Assembly: GCF_023241715.1 (NCBI RefSeq)
Contig: NZ_JALQCW010000010.1
Coordinates: 1-39,650, forward strand
From: Pseudomonas morbosilactucae
GTDB lineage: Bacteria > Pseudomonadota > Gammaproteobacteria > Pseudomonadales > Pseudomonadaceae
DNA: 39,650 nucleotides
Direction of reading: 5' to 3'
Shown here piece after piece: positions 7,781-13,622 of the stretch (positions are counted from its first letter, which is position 1; each line of letters opens with the position of its first letter). Both the position numbers and the translations under genes were made by a program. The notes beneath the pieces are model-generated. The model saw only the letters and a program-made list of their open reading frames with translations, did not search any database and had not been told where the DNA came from.

Positions 7781-8350
7781 TCAGCGGTTATGGTCGCCGC
7801 GACCATCGTGGCCTCGGTCCCGGTCACCGCGACCGCCATGATCACCCCGACCGCCTCCGCCATTGGGTCGGTTTTGCCCGCCGCCATTGTTCCAGTTGGG
7901 ACGGTCATGGCCGCCACCGCTGCTCAAGTTGGGCCGATCACGTCCGCCGCCACCGTTGTTCCAGTTCGGCCGATCACGCCCACCGCCGCCGTTGCTCCAG
8001 TTCGGCCGGTCACGCCCGCCGCCATTCCAGTTAGGGCGATCGTGCCCACCACCGTTGTTCCAGTTCGGACGATTATGCCCACCGCCCCAGCCCGGGTTGG
8101 GCGCAGGTCGGTAGACCGTACGTGGCGCTGAATAGTAGCGCGGGGCCGGCTGGTAATAACGGGGGGCAGCCTGGTAGTAGCGCTGCGTGTAGACGGTGCT
8201 GCCCGGGCTGTAATAGGAGCCGCCGTAGTAGCTCGGTGCCGGGCTGCTGTAGATATCTGAGCTGTAATAGCTGGAACCTCCGCCGTAATAGGGGACGCAA
8301 GCAGAAAGAGTCAAACCCAGGAACGCAGTGATAAGCAGTCGACGATACAT
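7781..8350 (-). CDS. Repeat-rich Tyr/Gly/Asn lipoprotein, function unknown
   Basis: A 189-aa predicted lipoprotein. The signal sequence MYRRLLITAFLGLTLSAC ends in an LSAC lipobox with Cys18 as the lipidation site. The next 75 residues are rich in Tyr, Ser and Pro with GGGSSYYSS-type runs. Residues of about 95-175 are a tandem array of about seven units of the pattern GGG-[HR]-[DN]-RPNWNNG, followed by a tail rich in Gly, Asp, Arg and His. This low-complexity, charged architecture suggests an extended surface or periplasmic protein, but no function is known to me. The start at 8350 has an AGGAGG ribosome binding site. The gene immediately upstream is a shorter paralogue with the same leader. 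Confidence 0.75.
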   Translation of the reverse strand: MYRRLLITAFLGLTLSACVPYYGGGSSYYSSDIYSSPAPSYYGGSYYSPGSTVYTQRYYQAAPRYYQPAPRYYSAPRTVYRPAPNPGWGGGHNRPNWNNGGGHDRPNWNGGGRDRPNWSNGGGGRDRPNWNNGGGGRDRPNLSSGGGHDRPNWNNGGGQNRPNGGGGRGDHGGRGDRDRGHDGRGDHNR

Positions 8351-8393
8351 GGCGGCCTCCTGGACCGCGGATGAGCCACACCAGCGACGCTGG
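8351..8393 (-). promoter_or_regulatory. Conserved leader of the 189-aa lipoprotein gene
   Basis: The 43 bases before this start match the leader of the upstream paralogue (8819-8861) in two blocks: 18 identical bases next to the ATG (including the Shine-Dalgarno) and 13 identical bases forming the hairpin CCAGCG-A-CGCTGG. The 12 bases between them are diverged (5 of 12 identical) but of equal length, which suggests the two blocks are constrained. Confidence 0.6.
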
Positions 8394-8515
8394 CGAGCGG
8401 CAGTCAGATAGGCTCTGGCTGACGAATAATCTGACCGCGAAAAGCCTATCTGGTGCGGCTTTCGCAATACATTGAAACAACTGTCCGACCGGCAACCGCC
8501 CCGCCCGCGCCAAGC

Positions 8516-8547
8516 AAAAAAAGCGCCGCCCAAGACACGGGCAGCGC
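8516..8547 (-). terminator. Intrinsic terminator after the 81-aa lipoprotein gene
   Basis: On the minus strand, GCGC-T-GCCC and GGGC-G-GCGC pair around a 7-nt loop and are followed by seven T. It lies 26 bases after the stop of the 81-aa lipoprotein gene, so the two paralogues are probably separate transcripts. Confidence 0.8.
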
Positions 8548-8572
8548 GGGTTTGCAGGCAACGCCAGATCGA

Positions 8573-8818
8573 TCAATGACGCCAGCGGCGGCCGCCATAA
8601 CCGCCACCGTAATAGTGCGGACCATAACCTCCGTAATAGTGAGGGCGGTAATAACCAGGGCCGTAATAACCGCCGTAGTAATACGGGCGATAACCGTAGT
8701 AGTAAGGGCCCGGCACCGTATACACATCGGTGCGGTAATACCCCGGGCCGGGGTAGTAAGGTACACAGGCGCCCAGGCTCAGGCCGAGCACAGCAGCGAA
8801 CAGGATTCGACGGGACAT
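8573..8818 (-). CDS. Small Tyr/Gly-rich lipoprotein, paralogue of the downstream gene
   Basis: An 81-aa predicted lipoprotein. MSRRILFAAVLGLSLGAC carries an LGAC lipobox with Cys18, followed by VPYYPGPGYY as in its neighbour (VPYYGGGSSYY). The rest is nearly all Tyr, Gly, Pro and His (YYGGYYGPGYYRPHYYGG type) and ends in basic RRWRH. It lacks the RPNW repeat domain of the downstream paralogue. The AGGAGG site and the shared 43-base leader support the start. Small Tyr-rich lipoproteins of this kind are common in Pseudomonas; the function is unknown. Confidence 0.75.
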   Translation of the reverse strand: MSRRILFAAVLGLSLGACVPYYPGPGYYRTDVYTVPGPYYYGYRPYYYGGYYGPGYYRPHYYGGYGPHYYGGGYGGRRWRH

Positions 8819-8861
8819 GGCGGCCTCCTGGACCGCAAGGAAGCCGCGCCAGCGACGCTGG
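8819..8861 (-). promoter_or_regulatory. Conserved leader of the 81-aa lipoprotein gene
   Basis: Second copy of the leader described for 8351-8393. The CCAGCG-A-CGCTGG hairpin (8849-8861) is extended here by a further GCCGC/GCGGC pairing with one bulge. It could be a protein or sRNA target, or simply a retained piece of a duplication. Confidence 0.55.
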
Positions 8862-9036
8862 GCGGCGTCAGCCGATCAAGCAAGGCTGACAGTCAATAAG
8901 ACCGTAAAAACCCCCGACGGTGCGCCGCCACCCGGGCCTGCCGACAGAAGGACAAGGCCCTCGCAAAAACACCCTTGGCTCAACCTGATCCGAGCCAGTC
9001 AGCTCCCATTCTAGCCTCGCCACCTCGGCCCCACGC

Positions 9037-9052
9037 TGGTGCAGGCGCACCA
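9037..9052. promoter_or_regulatory. 16-bp inverted repeat upstream of the sigma-54 promoter
   Basis: TGGTGC-AGGC-GCACCA is a perfect inverted repeat about 90 bp upstream of the -24 element, the usual distance for an enhancer-binding protein. Its half-sites resemble those of NtrC (GCAC and GTGC) but in the opposite order, so assignment to NtrC is not secure. The rest of 8862-9127 holds no gene or other site that I can support. Confidence 0.35.
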
Positions 9053-9127
9053 ACTCAACGCAAGCCGCCCTCCTTCCAGCTCGCCGCAAAAACCGCCCAG
9101 CCCCTCAAGACCGGGGGTTGAGCCGAC

Positions 9128-9144
9128 TTGGCACGGCTCTCGCT
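9128..9144 (+). promoter_or_regulatory. Sigma-54 (RpoN) promoter of the guanidine operon
   Basis: TTGGCACG (9128-9135) and CGCT (9141-9144) give GG and GC exactly 12 bases apart, the -24/-12 arrangement of RpoN promoters. The only deviation from the core consensus is TCGC for TTGC. Expected transcription start is about 9155, so the whole riboswitch (9197-9299) would be in the leader. Sigma-54 control fits a nitrogen-scavenging operon. Confidence 0.72.
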
Positions 9145-9196
9145 TTATCCCAAAGGTGCAGGAGTCATCACAGCTTCGCGGCACCACAATTTGCAA

Positions 9197-9347
9197 TGGC
9201 TGACTAGGGTTCCGGCTCGCATTCGCGAGTGGCTGGTCCGAGAGTTGGCGACCTCCAGTTGAGGTTACACGGCGGGACAAAAGCCCGGGAGACAAGCCAC
9301 CGTTCACGGTGCCGCGTTGCCTTCTGTCCGCCCTTGATCAACTGGAG
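9197..9347 (+). ncRNA. Guanidine-I (ykkC) riboswitch with translational expression platform
   Basis: The aptamer spans 9197-9299. Closing stem TGGCT (9197-9201) pairs with AGCCA (9295-9299). Conserved ykkC blocks are clear: CTAGGGTTCCG (9204-9214), CTGGTCCGAGAG (9233-9244) and ACACGGCGGGACAAAAGCCC followed by GGGAGA (to 9292). Internal hairpins are CTCGC/GCGAG, ACCTC/GAGGT (9251-9265) and CGGG/CCCG. The platform is visible: CTCCAGTTGA (9253-9262) is a perfect complement of TCAACTGGAG (9338-9347), which contains the Shine-Dalgarno of the first gene. A second nested helix pairs 9271-9279 with 9325-9332 (8 bp, one bulge). Without guanidine this would hide the start site; aptamer folding would free it. 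The aptamer identity is firm; the switching model is inference from base pairing. Confidence 0.93.
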
Positions 9348-9354
9348 AACCGCC

Positions 9355-10422
9355 ATGCCATCACGTCGTTTACCCGCCCTGTTCGCCGCCGCCTTCGCCG
9401 CCCTGGTGAGCCTCTCGTCCCACGCTGCGCCAAAAGACCACTTCAGTGTCTGCTGGACCCTCTACGCCGGCTGGATGCCCTGGGAATACGCTGGCAGCCA
9501 GGGCATCGTCGATAAATGGGCGAAGAAGTACGGGATCAAGATCGATGTCGTGCAGCTCAACGACTACGTCGAATCCATCAACCAATACACCGCCGGCCAG
9601 TTCGATGGCTGCACCATGACCAATATGGACGCCCTGACCATTCCCGCCGCCGGCGGCGTGGACAGCACCGCGCTGATCGTCAGCGATTTCTCCAATGGCA
9701 ACGACGGCATCGTGCTCAAGGGCGAAGGCAAGACGGTCGCCGACCTCAAGGGCCTGGACGTCAATCTGGTGGAGCTTTCGGTGTCCCACTACCTGCTGGC
9801 TCGCGCCCTGGACTCGGTGGACCTGAGCGAAAAAGACCTGAAGGTGGTCAACACCTCCGACGCCGACATCTCGGCGGCCTTCAACACTGACCAAGTCAAG
9901 GCCGTGACCACCTGGAACCCCATGCTCTCGGACATCAAGGCCAAGCCCGGGGTGACGCAAGTCTTCAACTCCAGCCAGATCCCCGGCGAGATCATGGACA
10001 TGATGGTGGTCAACAGCCAGACCCTCAAAGACAACCCCGCCCTGGGCAAGGCCCTGACCGGCGCCTGGTTCGAAGTGGTGGCGCTGATGAACGCCAAAAA
10101 TGCCGCCAGCCAGGCCGCCCTGGAGCACATGGCGAAGGCCTCGGGCACCGACCTCGCCGGGTTCCAGGCACAACTGGACACCACCAAGCTGTTCGCCACG
10201 CCCCAGGAAGCCCTGGCCTTCGCCACCAGCAAGCAATTGCCGGACACCATGCGCAAGGTCGCCGAGTTCTCGTTCCAGCACGGCCTGCTGGGGGAAGGCG
10301 CCAAGGACACCAGCGCGGTGGGCATGAGTTTCGCCGGCGGGGTCAGCAGCGGCGACAAGAACAACCTCAAGCTGCGCTTCGACCCGATCTACGTGCAACT
10401 GGCCGCCGACAACCAGCTGTGA
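9355..10422 (+). CDS. ABC transporter substrate-binding protein of the guanidine/urea carboxylase operon
   Basis: A 355-aa periplasmic binding protein of the NitT/TauT type, of the subfamily always found with urea carboxylase genes (once annotated as a urea transporter). The ATG at 9355 follows CTGGAG (9342-9347), the site controlled by the riboswitch. A signal peptide of about 24 residues ends SHA-APK. The mature protein has the family start CWTLYAGWMPWEYA and the hinge segment GQFDGCTMTNMDALTIPAAG. Its position behind a guanidine riboswitch and the operon content make guanidine, or a guanidinium compound, the most likely ligand; that is inferred. Confidence 0.88.
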   Translation: MPSRRLPALFAAAFAALVSLSSHAAPKDHFSVCWTLYAGWMPWEYAGSQGIVDKWAKKYGIKIDVVQLNDYVESINQYTAGQFDGCTMTNMDALTIPAAGGVDSTALIVSDFSNGNDGIVLKGEGKTVADLKGLDVNLVELSVSHYLLARALDSVDLSEKDLKVVNTSDADISAAFNTDQVKAVTTWNPMLSDIKAKPGVTQVFNSSQIPGEIMDMMVVNSQTLKDNPALGKALTGAWFEVVALMNAKNAASQAALEHMAKASGTDLAGFQAQLDTTKLFATPQEALAFATSKQLPDTMRKVAEFSFQHGLLGEGAKDTSAVGMSFAGGVSSGDKNNLKLRFDPIYVQLAADNQL

Positions 10423-10450
10423 GCCCTGTCATCCCCTGGAGGACCTGGCC

Positions 10451-11266
10451 ATGCGCCTGATCAATCGTCACCCCGATCGCCCGAGTCGCCTGTTGCTGGT
10501 GCTCCTGCCGTTCGCCCTGGTGCTGCTGGCTTACTTCATGGGGTCGACCGAGCGCCTGGCGGACAACCCCAACGACAAGCTGCTGCCCAGCGCAGTGCAG
10601 ATGGTCGACGCGGTCAAGCGCCTGGGCTTCACCGCCGACCCGCGCAGCGGCGACTACCTGTTGTGGCAAGACACCGCTGCAAGCCTCAAGCGCCTGGCCG
10701 TGGGCCTGGGCATCAGCGCCCTGGCCGGCCTGTGCCTGGGCATTGCCGCCGGCACCTTGCCGTTGTTCGGTGCGCCCTTGTCGCCGTTGCTGACGGTGCT
10801 GTCGATGGTGCCGCCGTTGGCGATCCTGCCGATCCTGTTCATCGTCTTCGGCCTCGGGGAGCTGTCCAAGGTGATGCTGATCGTCATCGGCATCACCCCC
10901 TGCCTGGCCCGGGACCTGGAACAGCGGGCCCGGGAGATCCCCGTGGAACTGCTGATCAAGGCCCAGACCCTGGGCGCCTCGACCTGGACCCTGATCCTGC
11001 GGGTGGTGCTGCCGCAATTGCTGCCACGGCTGCTGATCGCCCTGCGCCTGATGCTGGGGTCGGCCTGGCTGTTCCTGATCGCCGCCGAAGCCATCGCCTC
11101 CACCGATGGCCTGGGCTACCGGATTTTCCTGGTGCGCCGCTACCTGGCCATGGACGTGATCCTGCCGTACGTGGTGTGGATCACCCTGCTCGCCTGGCTC
11201 ATGGACTGGGGCCTCAAGTACCTGACCCGACGCGCATTCCCCTGGTACGAAGGGGCACGCCCATGA
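10451..11266 (+). CDS. ABC transporter permease (guanidine operon)
   Basis: A 271-aa inner membrane permease with about six transmembrane segments, of the BPD_transp_1/SsuC-TauC type. The EAA-loop region that docks the ATPase is visible as KAQTLGASTWTLILRVVLPQ (about residues 174-193). GGAGG lies 9 bases before the ATG. It overlaps the ATPase gene by 4 bases (ATGA), so the two are coupled. It would move the ligand of the upstream binding protein into the cytoplasm. Confidence 0.9.
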   Translation: MRLINRHPDRPSRLLLVLLPFALVLLAYFMGSTERLADNPNDKLLPSAVQMVDAVKRLGFTADPRSGDYLLWQDTAASLKRLAVGLGISALAGLCLGIAAGTLPLFGAPLSPLLTVLSMVPPLAILPILFIVFGLGELSKVMLIVIGITPCLARDLEQRAREIPVELLIKAQTLGASTWTLILRVVLPQLLPRLLIALRLMLGSAWLFLIAAEAIASTDGLGYRIFLVRRYLAMDVILPYVVWITLLAWLMDWGLKYLTRRAFPWYEGARP

Positions 11267-12051
11267 GCTTCATCACGGTCAACAACCTGTGGCAGCAGTA
11301 CGCCGGACAAGTGGTGCTGGAACGCCTCAACCTACAGATCAACGAAGGAGAGTTCTGCACCCTGGTGGGCGCCTCGGGGTGCGGCAAGTCGACCTTCCTG
11401 CGCTTGCTGCTGGGCCAAGAACGCGCCAGCCGCGGCGAGATCCTGCTGGATGGCCAGCCCCTGCTCGGCGAGCCGGACCCCAGCCGCGGCGTGGTGTTCC
11501 AGCGCTACTCGGTATTCCCCCACCTGTCGGTGCTGGACAACGTCGCCCTGGGCCTGGAACTGCCACGCTCGCCGCTGCTCGGCCGGCTGTTCGGCAGCGC
11601 CAAGCGCGAAGCCCGGGAACAGGCCGCCACCCTGCTGCACAAGGTCGGCCTCGGCCATGCCCTGGACAAGTACCCGGCCCAACTCTCCGGTGGCATGCAA
11701 CAACGCCTGGCGATTGCCCAGGCGCTGATCATGAAACCCCGGGTACTGCTGCTGGACGAACCCTTCGGCGCCCTCGACCCGGGCATCCGCAAGGACATGC
11801 ACCAACTGCTCCTGGAGCTGTGGCGTGAAACCCGGCTGACGGTGTTCATGGTCACCCACGACCTGGCCGAAGGCTTCAGCCTGGGCACCCGCTTGCTGGT
11901 GTTCGACAAGGTCCGTCACGACCCCCACGCCCCAGGTGCCTATGGCGCACGCATCACCTACGACATCCCTTTGAACAGCGACCGCCGCGCACTGCGCGCC
12001 GCCGTCGACGCCCTGCCGGCAACGCTGGCAGGCACGCTGCGTATTGCTTGA
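11263..12051 (+). CDS. ABC transporter ATP-binding protein (guanidine operon)
   Basis: A 262-aa ABC ATPase. Walker A GASGCGKST (36-44), Q-loop Q80, signature LSGGMQQ (141-147), Walker B VLLLDEP (161-167) and the switch His in MVTHDLAEG are all intact. The start overlaps the permease stop (ATGA), which favours 11263 over any upstream in-frame codon. It completes a one-binding-protein, one-permease, one-ATPase importer; the permease and ATPase presumably act as homodimers. Confidence 0.92.
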   Translation: MSFITVNNLWQQYAGQVVLERLNLQINEGEFCTLVGASGCGKSTFLRLLLGQERASRGEILLDGQPLLGEPDPSRGVVFQRYSVFPHLSVLDNVALGLELPRSPLLGRLFGSAKREAREQAATLLHKVGLGHALDKYPAQLSGGMQQRLAIAQALIMKPRVLLLDEPFGALDPGIRKDMHQLLLELWRETRLTVFMVTHDLAEGFSLGTRLLVFDKVRHDPHAPGAYGARITYDIPLNSDRRALRAAVDALPATLAGTLRIA

Positions 12052-12064
12052 GAGGACTTTAGCC

Positions 12065-12790
12065 ATGACCGATTCGACCCTACTGTTCCCGCCCTTCGCC
12101 GAAGAAACATTGCCCGGCGGCGGCCACCGCTCCTTTGTCCTCAAGCGCGGCCAATTGCTGCGCCTGACCGACCTGCGCGGCGGCGCCAACGTCAGCCTGA
12201 CCCTGCTCAATGCCCACGAGAAAACCGAACGCCTGAACCTGCCCGACAGCCTCAAGTGCCAGCACACTGCCAAACTCACCGCCGGCCACTGCCTGTACTC
12301 GGACATGGGCCGGGTGCTGGCGGCCATCACCGCCGACACCTGCGGCTGGAGCGACAGCCTCGGTGGCGTGCTGTGCGCAGAGGAAGTCGAAGAGAAGTAC
12401 GGCCAGGGACGTTTCCAGGAACGGCGCAACGGTTTCTACCGTAATGGCACCGACAACTTGCTGGTGGAACTGGGCAAATGGGGCCTGGGCCTGTCCGACC
12501 TGCTGATGACCCTGAACCTGTTCAGCCGGGTCGATGTGGACGCCGACGGCGGCCTGCATTTTGTGCCCGGCAACGCCAAGGCCGGCGACTACATCGAACT
12601 CTACGCACCGATGGACACCCTGGTGGTGCTCACTGCCCTGCAGCACCCCATGGACCCCAACCCCGAATACGCCCCCCAGCCGCTCAAGCTCAGTTGGATG
12701 AACGCCGACCCCAGCGTCGCCGAGCATTGCCGCACTTCGCGCCCGGAGAACGAGCGCGGTTTCATCAACACCGACCGTCTGTTCGCCTGA
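12065..12790 (+). CDS. Carboxyguanidine deiminase subunit (urea amidolyase-associated protein 1, DUF1989)
   Basis: A 241-aa DUF1989 protein, paralogous to the next gene. Family knowledge: the pair annotated as urea carboxylase-associated proteins 1 and 2 forms carboxyguanidine deiminase (CgdAB), which converts carboxyguanidine to allophanate and ammonia. Conserved motifs include HCLYSDMGRVLAAITADTCGW (cut here; about residues 76-96), EEKYGQGRFQERRNGF and GLSDLLMTLNLFSRVDV. GAGAGGA (12051-12057) precedes the ATG at 12065. Which subunit is CgdA and which CgdB I cannot assign, so no symbol is given. Confidence 0.85.
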   Translation: MTDSTLLFPPFAEETLPGGGHRSFVLKRGQLLRLTDLRGGANVSLTLLNAHEKTERLNLPDSLKCQHTAKLTAGHCLYSDMGRVLAAITADTCGWSDSLGGVLCAEEVEEKYGQGRFQERRNGFYRNGTDNLLVELGKWGLGLSDLLMTLNLFSRVDVDADGGLHFVPGNAKAGDYIELYAPMDTLVVLTALQHPMDPNPEYAPQPLKLSWMNADPSVAEHCRTSRPENERGFINTDRLFA

Positions 12791-12801
12791 GGATCGCCGC
12801 C

Positions 12802-13443
12802 ATGTCTCTCGCCCTCGCCACTGCTGAAAAACACCCCGACACCGCAGTGTACCGCGCCACCATCCCCGCCGGCGAACCCTGGCTGATGGAAGTCAAGGCC
12901 GGTCAGACCCTGCGCATCCTCGACCTGGAAGGCAACCAGGCCGTGGACACCCTGTTCTACAGCCTGGCCAACCCCAAGGAGCGCTATGACGTGCAACGCA
13001 CCCTGCGCCGGCAAAACCGGGTCTACCTGAGCACCGGCAGCGTGCTCTATTCCAACCTGGGCCGGCCGATGCTGACCCTCGTGGCCGACACCTGCGGCCA
13101 GCACGACACCCTGGGCGGGGCCTGCGCCCAGGAAAGCAACACCGTGCGCTACGCCCTGGAAAAACGCTACATGCACAGTTGCCGCGACAACTACCTGCGG
13201 GCCTGCGCCCACGATGGCCGCCTGGGCAAGGGTGACATCGGCCCCAACATCAACTTCTTCATGAACGTGCCGGTCACCGCCGACGGCGGCCTGACCTTCG
13301 AAGACGGCATTTCGGCACCTGGCAAATACGTCGACCTGCGGGCGGAAATGGACGTGATCGTGCTGATCTCCAACTGCCCGCAACTGAACAACCCCTGCAA
13401 CGCCTACAACCCCACCCCTGCGGAGCTACTGGTATGGAACTGA
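12802..13443 (+). CDS. Carboxyguanidine deiminase subunit (urea amidolyase-associated protein 2, DUF1989)
   Basis: A 213-aa DUF1989 protein, second subunit of the predicted carboxyguanidine deiminase. It shares with its neighbour the pattern VLYSNLGRPMLTLVADTCG and carries GGACAQESNTVRYA, HDGRLGKGDIGPNINFFMN and a final ISNCPQLNNPCNAYNPTP. Cysteines in TCGQHDTLGGAC and NCPQLNNPCN are candidate metal or catalytic residues. It starts 11 bases after the previous stop. A 25-codon reading frame with its own ribosome binding site overlaps its last bases. Confidence 0.86.
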   Translation: MSLALATAEKHPDTAVYRATIPAGEPWLMEVKAGQTLRILDLEGNQAVDTLFYSLANPKERYDVQRTLRRQNRVYLSTGSVLYSNLGRPMLTLVADTCGQHDTLGGACAQESNTVRYALEKRYMHSCRDNYLRACAHDGRLGKGDIGPNINFFMNVPVTADGGLTFEDGISAPGKYVDLRAEMDVIVLISNCPQLNNPCNAYNPTPAELLVWN

Positions 13444-13511
13444 AATTCCCGCGTCTGCGTCGCTGGTTGTTCGCCCTGTGCCAGAGCCGTTCGGGGCAGT
13501 ACCTGAAGTAA
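13434..13511 (+). CDS. Possible 25-aa basic peptide in the guanidine operon
   Basis: ATG at 13434 follows GGAG (13422-13425) with 8-base spacing and opens 25 codons to TAA at 13509. The peptide begins MELKFPRLRRWLFAL and is basic and amphipathic. It overlaps the end of the second deiminase gene and precedes a 111-base stretch before the carboxylase. It could be a small subunit, a coupling leader for the long carboxylase gene, or noise. Only the start signal and position support it. Confidence 0.35.
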   Translation: MELKFPRLRRWLFALCQSRSGQYLK

Positions 13512-13622
13512 CCCCGGGCCTGGACTTTGCCGCCAGGGACGACCCTGGCGCCCATCGACAACTGCGGGACGGCCCGCATCCCAGGTCGAGGCGGATCCGT
13601 GATCGCCTCCAGGGGTTATGCC

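Noticed and set aside
7863..8114. Regular short repeats that look like a repeat array
   Set aside because: They are in-frame codon repeats of the GGG-x-x-RPNW protein domain with variable spacing and no unique spacers, so not CRISPR or a DNA-level satellite.
9037..9052. Inverted repeat as an NtrC site
   Set aside because: Half-sites are in the order TGGTGC then GCACCA, the reverse of the usual GCAC...GTGC order, so it is kept only as an unassigned candidate enhancer.
13532..13549. GCCAGGG/CCCTGGC stem before the carboxylase gene as a terminator
   Set aside because: No T-run follows and the carboxylase must be expressed with the upstream deiminase genes; at most a processing hairpin.
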